Assembly (NCBI RefSeq): GCF_050749885.1
Contig: NZ_JBOIUB010000001.1
Location: forward strand, 124,001 to 188,000
From: Zooshikella sp050749885
Lineage (GTDB): Bacteria > Pseudomonadota > Gammaproteobacteria > Pseudomonadales > Zooshikellaceae
Direction: 5' to 3'
Length of the DNA: 64,000 nt
The notes below the pieces were generated by a model. It saw only the letters and a list, made by a program, of their open reading frames with translations. It made no database searches and was not told where the DNA came from. Shown here one piece after another: positions 8,247 to 17,366 of this stretch. The position numbers and the translations under genes are program-made. Numbering within the stretch: position 1 is the first letter of the stretch; the number at the start of each line of letters is the position of its first letter.

Positions 8247-9782
8247 ATGAATATTAAACGCTACTTTGCTGCTGATATGCGCCAGGCACTTAAGTTGGTC
8301 AAGCAGGAGTTAGGTGCAGATGCAACCATTTTAGAACAACGGCGGGTAGCTGGAGGTATCGAGCTAGTGGTGGCCAGGGATGTGCCGACTATTCCTACCC
8401 ATGCTTCTGCCACTTATGTTTCAGATAATGTACGAAGCCACAAGGATGCATCTTACACTCAACACGCATCAGCCTCTAAATCAAAACGTACCTTTTCTCA
8501 AGATAATGAATTCAGTTGGCAAGGACATCACGTCAATCAGCAAATGCAGTCAGCTGGCGCGGCGAAGCAAAACCATCACCAATCCCTTGTTGATCTTGAG
8601 AACTATAAACAAGCCAACCGTTTACGGGGTGCTAAAAATCCAAAACCATTTCCATCTGAGGCTCAACAGCAACCATCTCAGCAAGCGAAATCATCGCTAA
8701 ATACCAGCGCCTATCAGGATGTACAAAGCCATAAGTCTCAGCATAACCATCCTGAGTCGCAGTGGCAGCAAAGACAAGCCCTGGGTGAGCCTAAAAAAGA
8801 GCGCATTGAACAGACTGGAGAGGCGGCACCAGGGTTACTGGCTAATTTGCAACAAGAATTACATGGTATGCGGATGTTGCTTCAGCAACAGATGGGGCAA
8901 AAAGCCTGGGGTGATTTTTGCCAGCTTCATCCTGTAGCCGCTATGGTTTGGCGGCGATTGGTGGGAATGGGGCTGTCACCACAGCGGAGTCACATTATTG
9001 TGCAAAATCTTCCTGCAGATATTGGTGTAAAGGAAGCCTGGCGTCATGTTTTAGGACAGATTGGTCGGTTATTGAATACTACTAAACGAGATTTAGTGGA
9101 GGGCGGTGGTATTTTTGCGTTACTTGGGACGACAGGAAGTGGCAAAACAACCACCGTCGGTAAGTTAGCTGCACGGTATGCACTGAAGCATGGTACGGAA
9201 TCACTGGGGTTGATTACCTTAGACACTTTTCGCATAGGGGCCTGTGATCAGCTGAAAACCCTGGGACGTATTTTAAATGTGCCCATTAGAGTGGTGAGTG
9301 ATGCATCAGGATTACAACAGGCCTTGGATGCTTTTCGAAGTAAGTCATTGATTTTAATCGATACTGCGGGTCTGCATCCGCAGGACGATAATTTACAGCT
9401 ACAATTAAATTTACTTGATCAAGTACGGCCAATGATCAGGAATTTTTTGGTGCTGGCCACGACCTGCCAGCGCGATGTATTACAGCGAGCAATCAATACT
9501 TACTCAACAGAACAAACAGTGGGTACGATTTTAACGAAAGTGGATGAGACACACAGTCTTGGAGAATCTTTAGATATGGTGATCGCTGCCCAATTAGCGG
9601 TGTCTTACTATACAGATGGTCAGCGAATTCCAGAAGATATTGCATTGGCGCGTAGTCATACACTGTTGAGTCGAGCTGTAGCCATATCGGGCGCACTCGC
9701 TGAAGATGATGCAGCATGGCTTGTACAACAAGAATGGACGGTCTCTGGACATTCACTGTTTAACGAGCGTGCGGTTGGGTAA
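8247..9782 (+). CDS. flhF: flagellar placement GTPase FlhF
   Basis: FlhF is an SRP-type GTPase that sets the polar site of flagellar assembly. It starts MNIKRYFAADMRQALKLVKQ, the conserved B-domain beginning. A long, poorly conserved Gln/His/Ser-rich segment follows (about residues 60-190), then the N-domain and a G-domain with P-loop GTTGSGKTTT (about residue 292), DTFRIGACDQL, DTAGLH and the TKVDE guanine-specificity motif. A GGAAGGG ribosome site precedes the ATG. At 511 residues it is at the long end because of the linker. It is paired with flhG directly downstream, as in other polar flagellates. Confidence 0.96.
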   Translation: MNIKRYFAADMRQALKLVKQELGADATILEQRRVAGGIELVVARDVPTIPTHASATYVSDNVRSHKDASYTQHASASKSKRTFSQDNEFSWQGHHVNQQMQSAGAAKQNHHQSLVDLENYKQANRLRGAKNPKPFPSEAQQQPSQQAKSSLNTSAYQDVQSHKSQHNHPESQWQQRQALGEPKKERIEQTGEAAPGLLANLQQELHGMRMLLQQQMGQKAWGDFCQLHPVAAMVWRRLVGMGLSPQRSHIIVQNLPADIGVKEAWRHVLGQIGRLLNTTKRDLVEGGGIFALLGTTGSGKTTTVGKLAARYALKHGTESLGLITLDTFRIGACDQLKTLGRILNVPIRVVSDASGLQQALDAFRSKSLILIDTAGLHPQDDNLQLQLNLLDQVRPMIRNFLVLATTCQRDVLQRAINTYSTEQTVGTILTKVDETHSLGESLDMVIAAQLAVSYYTDGQRIPEDIALARSHTLLSRAVAISGALAEDDAAWLVQQEWTVSGHSLFNERAVG

Positions 9783-9818
9783 TCACAAGCAATGTTTGTT
9801 GTCTGAGTGAACAACACG

Positions 9819-10646
9819 ATGGGAATTAAACATCCAGTTCAGGTACTCGCTGTAACCGGAGGCAAGGGAGGCGTTGGCAAAACCAATGTAGCGCTTAACC
9901 TGAGTATTGCCCTTGCAGAAATGGGGCGTCGCGTCATGTTACTTGATGCCGACTTGGGATTAGCCAATATTGATGTGTTGCTAGGGCTGTCACCCAAACA
10001 CACCATTGCTGATGTGTTAGAGGGAAAATGCGATTTACGCGATATTCTTTTGCACGGTCCTGGAGGCATAAAGATTATCCCAGCATCTTCCGGCACCCAG
10101 GCAATGACCCAATTATCGTTACAACAGCATGCAGGACTGATTAGTGCTTTCAGTGAAATTAATGATCAACTGGATGTATTGATTATTGATACCGCAGCTG
10201 GTATTTCGAGTTCTGTTGTTAGCTTTGTGATTGCCAGTCAAGAAGTATTGATTGTGGTAACCAATGAACCCACCTCAATCACGGATGCCTATGCGTTAAT
10301 TAAGTTACTTCATCGTGATCATGAAGTAATGCGCTATCGGGTTATTGCAAATATGGTGCGCAGCCAGCAAGAAGGTCAGCAGCTTTTTAATAAGCTGACC
10401 AATGTCACTGAGCGCTTTTTGGATGTGACCATGCAATATTTAGGTGCTATTCCTTTTGATGAGGCTTTACGTAAAGCCGTTCAACGTCAGCGGCCGTTGT
10501 TAGAGTGCTATCCCAGGTCAAAAGCGGCTATAGCGATTCGTGGGATAGCGCAAAAGATTGATAACTTTCCATTACCCGCCTCACCTCGAGGGCATTTGGA
10601 ATTTTTTGTGGAAACCTTGGTGTCCTGTGAAGTCGGACGTTGTTGA
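9819..10646 (+). CDS. flhG: flagellar number regulator FlhG (FleN), MinD/ParA-type ATPase
   Basis: FlhG/FleN limits the number of polar flagella and antagonises the FleQ/FlrA activator. The protein begins MGIKHPVQVLAVTGGKGGVGKTN, giving the deviant Walker A KGGVGKT near residue 13; LLDADLGLANID and LIIDTAAGISSSV are the Walker A' and B regions, and a C-terminal amphipathic, membrane-targeting type segment follows. A GTG at 9807 would add four residues (MNNT); ATG 9819 is preferred because a GAGTGA sequence sits 8 nt before it and Pseudomonas FleN begins similarly. The stop TGA overlaps the fliA ATG by one base. Confidence 0.95.
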   Translation: MGIKHPVQVLAVTGGKGGVGKTNVALNLSIALAEMGRRVMLLDADLGLANIDVLLGLSPKHTIADVLEGKCDLRDILLHGPGGIKIIPASSGTQAMTQLSLQQHAGLISAFSEINDQLDVLIIDTAAGISSSVVSFVIASQEVLIVVTNEPTSITDAYALIKLLHRDHEVMRYRVIANMVRSQQEGQQLFNKLTNVTERFLDVTMQYLGAIPFDEALRKAVQRQRPLLECYPRSKAAIAIRGIAQKIDNFPLPASPRGHLEFFVETLVSCEVGRC

Positions 10647-11389
10647 TGAAATCAATGCAAGGTGTTGGGTTATATTCCCAAGTGAGTGGGCAGCAGGGAC
10701 AGCAGCTTGTCCAGCGTTATGCTGGTCTTGTTAAGCGAATAGCCTTACATACCGCTGCTCGATTACCTGCCAGTGTCCAATTGGATGACTTGATTCAAGC
10801 CGGAATGATTGGACTGCTTGAGGCTGCGCGAAAATATGATGCGAGCAAAGGGGCAACCTTTGAAACCTATGCCACGATTCGCATCCGGGGCAGTATTGTC
10901 GATGAAATTCGTAAAGGGGACTGGGTACCTCGCTCTGTTCACCGTAACAGTCGACGAATCGCTGACGCTATTCAACAAATTGAAGCAAAGCATGGCCGAG
11001 ATGCAAAGGATCATGAAATAGCAGAAGTGCTCTCACTTTCAATAGATGACTACTATGCTATGTTAAGTGATTTGTCCGGTAGTCGCTTATTTTCCTTTGA
11101 GGAGCTGATGGATGCTGGCGATGCACCACAAGAATCAATAGCCAGTGAGCACACCAGTGATAAACCTCCTGATGAACTACAGCAGAAAAAATTACGGCAG
11201 GATTTAGCACGAGCGATACAAACTTTGCCTGAACGAGAGCAGCTCGTGCTTGCACTTTATTATGATGAAGAATTAAACCTAAAAGAAATTGGTCAGGTGT
11301 TAGGTGTCAGTGAGTCACGGGTAAGTCAAATTCATTCACAAGCCGCTATGCGTCTTCGTGCAAGACTTGCTGATTGGCACCCAGAATAA
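10646..11389 (+). CDS. fliA: flagellar sigma factor FliA (sigma-28)
   Basis: FliA directs transcription of late flagellar and chemotaxis genes and is normally held by FlgM, which is not in this window. Regions 2, 3 and 4 are all recognisable: LVKRIALHTAARLPASVQLDDLIQAGMIGLLEA (2.1-2.2), RIRGSIVDEIRKGDWVPRSVHRNSR (2.4-3.0) and LPEREQLVLALYYDEELNLKEIGQVLGVSESRVSQIHSQA (4). Start ATG 10646 shares its first base with the flhG stop (TGATG), a coupling arrangement; a TTG at 10640 is less likely. Length 247 is typical. About 295 bp of non-coding sequence follow before cheY. Confidence 0.97.
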   Translation: MKSMQGVGLYSQVSGQQGQQLVQRYAGLVKRIALHTAARLPASVQLDDLIQAGMIGLLEAARKYDASKGATFETYATIRIRGSIVDEIRKGDWVPRSVHRNSRRIADAIQQIEAKHGRDAKDHEIAEVLSLSIDDYYAMLSDLSGSRLFSFEELMDAGDAPQESIASEHTSDKPPDELQQKKLRQDLARAIQTLPEREQLVLALYYDEELNLKEIGQVLGVSESRVSQIHSQAAMRLRARLADWHPE

Positions 11390-11684
11390 TGTCTGTTTTT
11401 AATAAAACCGTATTCTTTTTACGCTAACACCTTTTAATTACGATAGATGTTGTCTAACGCTCATCAGGTTCATACCTAACTGATTGATCATTAATTAATT
11501 ATTCTTCCAGTCATTAAAAGGCCATGGTTTAGTGCATATTTCTGGCTATAAAGTGTTATTGCGTAAGAAAATGTTTTGCACTCTTTCTAAACATAAATCG
11601 AATAAACTGGCATGCCAATAATCACCTACTAGACTTGTAGTAGATGTTAAAAGGCAGCATCTGTGCATCATGAGGGAGGTCGCC
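11390..11684. other. non-coding gap between fliA and cheY
   Basis: This 295-bp AT-rich interval has no supported ORF. I saw no clear Rho-independent terminator after fliA and no convincing sigma-28 promoter (TAAA ... GCCGATAA) before cheY. The only strong signal is the GGGAGG ribosome site at its 3' end (11674-11679). Confidence 0.5.
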
Positions 11685-12077
11685 TTGGATAAAAATATGA
11701 AGATCCTTATCGTGGATGACTTTTCCACAATGAGGCGAATCATTAAAAACCTACTGCGAGATTTGGGATTCACCAACACGGCAGAAGCGGATGACGGTCA
11801 AACAGCACTTCCATTGCTGAAAAGTGGTGGCTTTGATTTTTTAGTCACGGACTGGAACATGCCGGGTATGACGGGAATTGACTTATTAAAAGCCGTTCGT
11901 GCTGACCCTAAACTCGCATCTTTACCGGTTTTAATGGTAACGGCTGAAGCCAAACGAGACCAAATTGTTGAGGCTGCACAAGCGGGTGTCAATGGCTATG
12001 TAGTCAAGCCTTTTACTGCTCAAGTATTGAAAGAAAAAATTGAAAAAATATTTGAGCGTGTGGAAGCCAGTGGTTAA
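11685..12077 (+). CDS. cheY: chemotaxis response regulator CheY (probable TTG start)
   Basis: CheY is the diffusible single-domain receiver that carries the CheA phosphoryl signal to FliM. It has the acidic pair DD at 11-12, phospho-acceptor Asp56 (in VTDWNMPG), Thr86 and Lys108 (VVKPF). Start choice: the strong ribosome site GGGAGG (11674-11679) is 5 nt from TTG 11685, giving MDKNMKILIVDDF, similar to the E. coli N-terminus (MADKELKFLVVDD). ATG 11697 would start directly at MKILIVDD but lies 17 nt from that site; ATG 11670 lies before it. cheZ follows after 9 bp. Confidence 0.95.
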   Translation: MDKNMKILIVDDFSTMRRIIKNLLRDLGFTNTAEADDGQTALPLLKSGGFDFLVTDWNMPGMTGIDLLKAVRADPKLASLPVLMVTAEAKRDQIVEAAQAGVNGYVVKPFTAQVLKEKIEKIFERVEASG

Positions 12078-12086
12078 GAGGCTGAT

Positions 12087-12878
12087 ATGTCGTTATTAGA
12101 TAAACAAGCTGATGGATTGACACCAGCAGAGTTTGAAGAAGACTTAAAAAATCGTGCGCATAAAATGGTGGAATATCTGGAAAAAGGCAATTTAAAAGAT
12201 GCCATTCAGGTTATTCACGAAATTAATGAGGTGCGCGATAAAAGTCTTTATAAAGAAATTGGCCGTCTGACAAGGGCCTTGCATGAAGCCATTATGAATT
12301 TTCATTTGGATACAGGCTTTTCGGGTGAAGATAAAGAGCAAATTTCCAGTATGGCTGATGCCTCTGAGCGCTTAAGTTATGTGACAAAAATGACTGAACA
12401 AGCGGCTAATCGCACCATGGACCTGGTGGATGAGAGTGTTCCCATTGCTGGAGATATTGCCGAAAAATCAAAAAGCTTACGTGAAAGCTGGCAGAAGCTT
12501 CGTAAGCGACAGATGAAGCCTACAGAGTTTCGTGAGCTTTACCATCACATTGATGAATTTTTGGATACCACTGAAGGTAAAGCGAATACCCTCTATAGCA
12601 ATTTAAATGAAATTATTTTGGCTCAGGATTTTCAGGATTTAACGGGTCAAGTTATTAAAAAAGTCGTCGACTTAGTGGCTGAAGTAGAAGAAAGCCTGGT
12701 TCATTTAGTGCGTATGGCAGGACAGCTTGACACAATTACAGGTATTGAACATCGCTTTGATACGAAGGAAAAAGATAAAACGGTTGCCGAAGGACCTCAG
12801 ATGCGGGCAGAGGAGCGAACTGATGTGGTATCAGGTCAAGATGAAGTTGATGACCTATTATCCAGCTTGGGGTTTTAG
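12087..12878 (+). CDS. cheZ: protein phosphatase CheZ
   Basis: CheZ speeds dephosphorylation of CheY-P and ends the signal. The 263-residue protein is almost wholly helical, forming the expected long four-helix-bundle dimer. The catalytic region is visible as LAQDFQDLTGQVIKKVVDLV (about residues 172-192), containing the Gln that enters the CheY active site. The C-terminus ends DEVDDLLSSLGF, the CheY-tethering peptide of the family. An AAGAGG ribosome site precedes the ATG; the gene lies 9 bp after cheY and 12 bp before cheA. Confidence 0.96.
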   Translation: MSLLDKQADGLTPAEFEEDLKNRAHKMVEYLEKGNLKDAIQVIHEINEVRDKSLYKEIGRLTRALHEAIMNFHLDTGFSGEDKEQISSMADASERLSYVTKMTEQAANRTMDLVDESVPIAGDIAEKSKSLRESWQKLRKRQMKPTEFRELYHHIDEFLDTTEGKANTLYSNLNEIILAQDFQDLTGQVIKKVVDLVAEVEESLVHLVRMAGQLDTITGIEHRFDTKEKDKTVAEGPQMRAEERTDVVSGQDEVDDLLSSLGF

Positions 12879-12890
12879 GGGAGTTATTTC

Positions 12891-15227
12891 ATGAGTTTTG
12901 ATGCTGATGAAGAGATTCTACAAGACTTTCTTGTTGAAGCAGGGGAAATCTTAGAATTATTGTCTGAACAGTTAGTTGATCTTGAAAACCGTCCAGATGA
13001 TAAAGATTTACTGAATGCAATCTTCAGAGGCTTCCACACAGTAAAAGGCGGAGCAGGTTTTTTACAGCTGAATGCACTTGTTGAGTGCTGTCATGTGGCT
13101 GAGAATGTGTTTGATACCTTACGCAATGGACAGCGTGCAGTGACTCCGGAACTCATGGATGTTGTGTTGCAGGCGTTAGATAAAGTCAATGAAATGTTTA
13201 GCCAGGTGCGTGACCGTCAAGATCCTGAGCCAGCTGACAGGTCGTTGATTGAAGCTCTGACCACATTTGCGAAACCTGAAGAGGCTGAACCCGAAGCACC
13301 TGCTGCAGAACCTCCTGTCGCTGAACCTACGCCTGCACCACCAGAGCAAGCCGCTGAGCCACCACCGAAGACACCACCAGAAACAACTCCATCAGAAGCT
13401 AAGCCCACTGAAGACGCTGAAAGTAAAGCACCAGAAGAAGAGATCACGGATGAAGAGTTTGAGCTGCTGCTTGATGCCATAGCAGAACAAGATAAGGAAG
13501 AGGAGACGAAAAAAGGTCCAAAAGAGCAGGTGACTCCTCCTCCAGCGGCTGAAGGTGTGAGTGGCAGTGACTCAGATGAAATTACGGATGATGAATTTGA
13601 AGCCTTATTAGATCAGCTGCATGGTAAAAAGACTATTAGTGGAGAGTCTGGTGAGGTTGCCCCTGCCCCAGAACAGCCATCAACTGAACCCACAGCAGAA
13701 GCCCCAAAAGCAGCTGAACCTGCTGAGAAAAAACAAGCCAAGCCACCCGCCAGTGATGAAATTTCAGATGAAGAGTTTGAATCGCTGCTCGATGATTTGC
13801 ATGGCAAGGGCCAGTTCTATAGTGCTGCGGAGCAGCCTGCTAAACCCGCTGAAAGTGAGCCAGTACCAGAAGCAGACTTTGATGAGCTGTTAAAGGAACT
13901 GAAACACAGTGCACAGGGTGGCGCTGCGCCAAGTAAACCTGCGGCACCAGCAAAACCAGCACCGGTAAAACCTACTCCTGCTGCGCAAGCCGCTGCTAAG
14001 CCGGCAGCAGCACCTAAAGCCCCTGTTAAAGATGCTAATCCACCTGCAGAAACCACGGTACGGGTTGATACGGCTCGCTTGGATGACATCATGAATATGG
14101 TGGGTGAGCTGGTTCTTGTGCGTAATCGACTCGTTCGATTGGGTGATCGAAGCAGTGATGAAGCATTATCGAAAGCAGTATCTAACTTAGATGTCGTCAC
14201 TGCCGATTTGCAGTTATCCGTAATGAAAACGCGAATGCAGCCTATTAAAAAAGTGTTTGGGCGTTTTCCTCGGGTAGTCCGTGATTTAGCAAGAAGCCTG
14301 AAAAAAGAAATCAATTTACAGATGGAAGGGGAAGAAACTGATCTGGATAAAAATCTGGTGGAAGCACTTGCTGACCCCTTAGTGCATTTGGTTCGTAATG
14401 CGGTGGATCATGGGATTGAGAGTCCTCAGGAGCGCGAGCAAAGTGGTAAGAACCGACAGGGTAATGTGTTGCTGGCCGCTCAACAGGAAGGTGATCATAT
14501 CCTGCTCTCTATTGCGGATGATGGTGCAGGCATGGATCCAGACAGGCTAAGAGCCAAAGCAGTAGAGCGTGGTCTTTATGATCAGGATACCGCTGACCGA
14601 TTATCTGATACGGAATGTTTTAACCTGATATTTATGCCTGGCTTTTCCACCAAGCAGGAAATCTCCGATGTGTCAGGCCGGGGTGTGGGCATGGATGTAG
14701 TTAAAACGAAAATATCCCAGTTAAATGGCACCATAAATATTGAGTCGGAAAAAGGTAAGGGTTCTAGAATTATTATTAAAGTGCCGTTAACGCTGGCGAT
14801 TATGCCAACGTTGATGGTTGTTCTGGAAAAACAGGCCTTTGCTTTACCCTTGGTCAGTGTTAATGAGATTTTCCATCTGGACTTGTCACGGACCAATGTG
14901 GTGGATGGGCAAGAGGTCGTTATTGTTCGTGATAAAGCTTTACCATTATTTCACTTAAAACGCTGGTTAGTGGCAGGACATAATGACGCTAAACCTGTGG
15001 ATGAGTCTCATGTGGTGATTGTTTCCGTGGGAACTCAGCGGGTGGGGTTTGTGGTTGATCAGCTGATTGGTCAGGAAGAAGTAGTGATAAAACCCCTGGG
15101 GGCTTTATTACAAGGAACACCCGGCATGTCTGGAGCAACCATTACTGGGGACGGACGAATTGCGTTAATTCTGGATGTACCTAGCTTATTAAAACAGTAT
15201 GCACGCAAACAGTCTGTAGCAGGCTAA
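12891..15227 (+). CDS. cheA: chemotaxis histidine kinase CheA with repeated acidic motifs in the linker
   Basis: CheA phosphorylates CheY and CheB in response to receptor input. An N-terminal HPt domain (1-105) carries the phospho-acceptor His49 in FRGFHTVKGG. A ~280-residue Pro/Ala/Glu-rich region contains three copies of a short motif of form EI[TS]D[ED]EFExLLD (Phe190, Phe236, Phe296), the last two ending in LHGK, plus a reduced fourth (Phe330). The dimerisation domain (about 387-450), HATPase domain (N box NAVDHGIESP; G1 IADDGAGMD; G2 GRGVGMDVV) and a C-terminal CheW-like domain (about 640-778) follow. No standard P2 domain was recognised in the linker. The 778 residues are long for CheA, owing to the linker. 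Confidence 0.96.
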   Translation: MSFDADEEILQDFLVEAGEILELLSEQLVDLENRPDDKDLLNAIFRGFHTVKGGAGFLQLNALVECCHVAENVFDTLRNGQRAVTPELMDVVLQALDKVNEMFSQVRDRQDPEPADRSLIEALTTFAKPEEAEPEAPAAEPPVAEPTPAPPEQAAEPPPKTPPETTPSEAKPTEDAESKAPEEEITDEEFELLLDAIAEQDKEEETKKGPKEQVTPPPAAEGVSGSDSDEITDDEFEALLDQLHGKKTISGESGEVAPAPEQPSTEPTAEAPKAAEPAEKKQAKPPASDEISDEEFESLLDDLHGKGQFYSAAEQPAKPAESEPVPEADFDELLKELKHSAQGGAAPSKPAAPAKPAPVKPTPAAQAAAKPAAAPKAPVKDANPPAETTVRVDTARLDDIMNMVGELVLVRNRLVRLGDRSSDEALSKAVSNLDVVTADLQLSVMKTRMQPIKKVFGRFPRVVRDLARSLKKEINLQMEGEETDLDKNLVEALADPLVHLVRNAVDHGIESPQEREQSGKNRQGNVLLAAQQEGDHILLSIADDGAGMDPDRLRAKAVERGLYDQDTADRLSDTECFNLIFMPGFSTKQEISDVSGRGVGMDVVKTKISQLNGTINIESEKGKGSRIIIKVPLTLAIMPTLMVVLEKQAFALPLVSVNEIFHLDLSRTNVVDGQEVVIVRDKALPLFHLKRWLVAGHNDAKPVDESHVVIVSVGTQRVGFVVDQLIGQEEVVIKPLGALLQGTPGMSGATITGDGRIALILDVPSLLKQYARKQSVAG

Positions 15228-15373
15228 GGTCTAACCTTCAGCTCTTCATTATCAGCAACGATTCCGGTTGGCGACGATCGCTCACAGTGGGTAGTCCTTA
15301 CTCAGTACAAAGAGGATGCAGAATACATGTGTGCTAACGTATTTAAAGGTGCTTACTAAGCGGGAGATGCCTG

Positions 15374-16447
15374 GTGGCAATAAAGGTATTAATTGTAGAT
15401 GATTCGGGTTTTTTTCGGCGGCGCTTGACGGAGTTATTGAGTGGCGACCCGCTAATTAAAGTGGTGGGCACAGCACAAAATGGTCGAGAAGCGATTGAGA
15501 AAAACAAGGAGTTGAGTCCTGATGTCATTACCATGGATTATGAAATGCCTGTCCTTGATGGTATTTCAGCGTTAAAGCAGATTATGGCCAGTAAGCCGAC
15601 CGCAGTGCTGATGTTTTCTTCGATGACCCATGAGGGTGCCAAAATCACCCTGGATGCGTTAGAAGCTGGCGCGGTTGATTACTTACCCAAGAATTTTGAG
15701 GATATTTCCCGTAATTCCACCAGATTGAAAAAGGTGCTGTCTGATCGTGTTAAAGCGGTAGCAAGGAGTCGTTATCGGTCAACTGTACGCAAGGCAGAAG
15801 CTGCAAAGCCAGCACCAGCAGCGAGACCAGTAACCTCAGCACCCGAGCGGCCAACGGTTCAGGTTTATAACCGTGGCGTCGCGAAGCATAAGCTATTGAT
15901 TTTAGGCACATCAACAGGAGGCCCTGTTGCTTTACAAACCATTCTTACTGCGTTACCCAGTAATTTTCCCGTACCGATTTTATTGGTCCAGCACATGCCA
16001 GGTACCTTTACCAATGCATTTGCTGAGCGCCTAAACCGGATATGTCAGATTGGTGTCAGTGAGGCTAAGGATAATGACGGATTAAAACCTGGCCATGCAC
16101 TGCTGGCTCCAGGGGGGAAGCAGTTAATGGTGGATGCCCGGCATGGTGGTATCGTTCGGGTTTTAGAGGGGGATACCAGACTCAACTATAAACCCAGTGT
16201 TGATGTCACCTTTGGTTCTGCGGCGAAAGCATTTAACAATAAAGTGTTAGCGGTTGTATTGACAGGTATGGGCGCTGATGGTCGTGATGGCGCTAGAATG
16301 CTTAAAACCGCAGGCTCACATGTTTGGGCACAAAACCAAGAGAGTTGTGTGATCTATGGGATGCCAATGGCTGTTGTTAGCGCAGGGTTGGCTGATGAAG
16401 TAATTCACCTGAATGATATTCCACGGCGACTTGTTGAGGCAATTTGA
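15374..16447 (+). CDS. cheB: chemotaxis response regulator / protein-glutamate methylesterase CheB
   Basis: CheB demethylates and deamidates receptors for adaptation. The N-terminal receiver has phospho-acceptor Asp55 (VITMDYEMPVLDG). After an Ala/Pro-rich linker, the C-terminal esterase domain (about 172-355) carries the triad Ser180 (GTSTGGP), His207 (LVQHMPG) and Asp302 (TGMGADGRDG). Translation starts at a GTG, with GGGAG at 15362-15366 spaced 7 nt away. No cheR or receptor gene is present in the window. The stop lies just before the motC start. Confidence 0.96.
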   Translation: MAIKVLIVDDSGFFRRRLTELLSGDPLIKVVGTAQNGREAIEKNKELSPDVITMDYEMPVLDGISALKQIMASKPTAVLMFSSMTHEGAKITLDALEAGAVDYLPKNFEDISRNSTRLKKVLSDRVKAVARSRYRSTVRKAEAAKPAPAARPVTSAPERPTVQVYNRGVAKHKLLILGTSTGGPVALQTILTALPSNFPVPILLVQHMPGTFTNAFAERLNRICQIGVSEAKDNDGLKPGHALLAPGGKQLMVDARHGGIVRVLEGDTRLNYKPSVDVTFGSAAKAFNNKVLAVVLTGMGADGRDGARMLKTAGSHVWAQNQESCVIYGMPMAVVSAGLADEVIHLNDIPRRLVEAI

Positions 16448-16449
16448 GC

Positions 16450-17190
16450 ATGGATGTGCTCAGTTTAGTCGGACTGGTTCTGGGCTTACTGGCCATTGTT
16501 GGCGGAAACTTTCTTGAAGGTGGTCATGTTGATGCACTGTTGAACGGCCCTGCAGCTGTCATTGTCGTAGGAGGCACCGTCGCCGCAGCATTTGTTCAAT
16601 CTTCAAGTCGAAATTTTAAACGTGCACTGAGCATTGTGCAGTGGGTTGTGGTACCTCCTTCGTTGGATATAGAAGGAGGGATTGCGAAGGTGGTTGGCTG
16701 GAGCTTGAAAGCACGTAAAGAAGGTTTACTAGGCCTTGAGACTATTGCTGATATCGAGCCAGATACTTTTGCTCGGAAGGGGTTACAGTTGCTGGTGGAT
16801 GGTAATGAGCCAGAAGCATTACGCAATATTCTTGAAGTCGAGCTTTATGTAGCTGAGGCCCGGGATTTGCAGGCCGCTAAAGTCTTTGAAGCAATGGGCG
16901 GGTATGCACCTACTATTGGTATCATAGGTGCTGTCATGGGGCTTATTCATGTGATGGGAAACCTGGCAGACCCTTCAGAGTTAGGGTCTGGGATCGCGAC
17001 AGCCTTTGTGGCAACCATTTATGGGGTGAGTATGGCTAATTTATTGTTGTTACCCGTTGCCAATAAATTAAAAGCCTGTGTTCATCGTCAATCCCAGTTC
17101 CGTGAAATGTTAATTGAAGGTTTATTGGCCATTGCTGAAGGGGAAAATCCACGGTCAATAGAGCTGAAGTTACAGGGTTTTATTACCTGA
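16450..17190 (+). CDS. motC: flagellar stator protein MotC (MotA/PomA family)
   Basis: This is the proton- or sodium-channel A subunit of a flagellar stator. It starts MDVLSLVGLVLGLLAIVGGNF, like Pseudomonas MotC, has four transmembrane segments (two N-terminal, two around residues 140-190) and the conserved cytoplasmic loop with charged residues. GAGG at 16436-16439 is 10 nt before ATG 16450; the TTG at 16444 is less likely. The gene is 2 bp past cheB and forms a stator pair with motD, 176 bp downstream. Pairing and order match the second (MotCD) stator of Pseudomonas. The coupling ion cannot be decided from this subunit alone. Confidence 0.94.
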   Translation: MDVLSLVGLVLGLLAIVGGNFLEGGHVDALLNGPAAVIVVGGTVAAAFVQSSSRNFKRALSIVQWVVVPPSLDIEGGIAKVVGWSLKARKEGLLGLETIADIEPDTFARKGLQLLVDGNEPEALRNILEVELYVAEARDLQAAKVFEAMGGYAPTIGIIGAVMGLIHVMGNLADPSELGSGIATAFVATIYGVSMANLLLLPVANKLKACVHRQSQFREMLIEGLLAIAEGENPRSIELKLQGFIT

Positions 17191-17366
17191 CCTGAGGGTT
17201 AGGTATCTTTTGGTTCTGGTGAAATATCCAGCCATATGTGTTGACAACTATCTTCTCTCCCTCCTATCTAATAGTAAGAGTGCATTCTTTTTCAAAGGAA
17301 AGGTACTAAACCTGCCAGAATGCCTGTCGGGTTTATATTTGGCTGCTCAAGTAAAAGGTAATGACC

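Noticed and set aside
13217..13480. Ser/Gly-rich minus-strand ORF within cheA
   Set aside because: Antisense shadow of the Glu/Pro/Ala-rich CheA linker; low-complexity composition follows from the codons of the sense strand.
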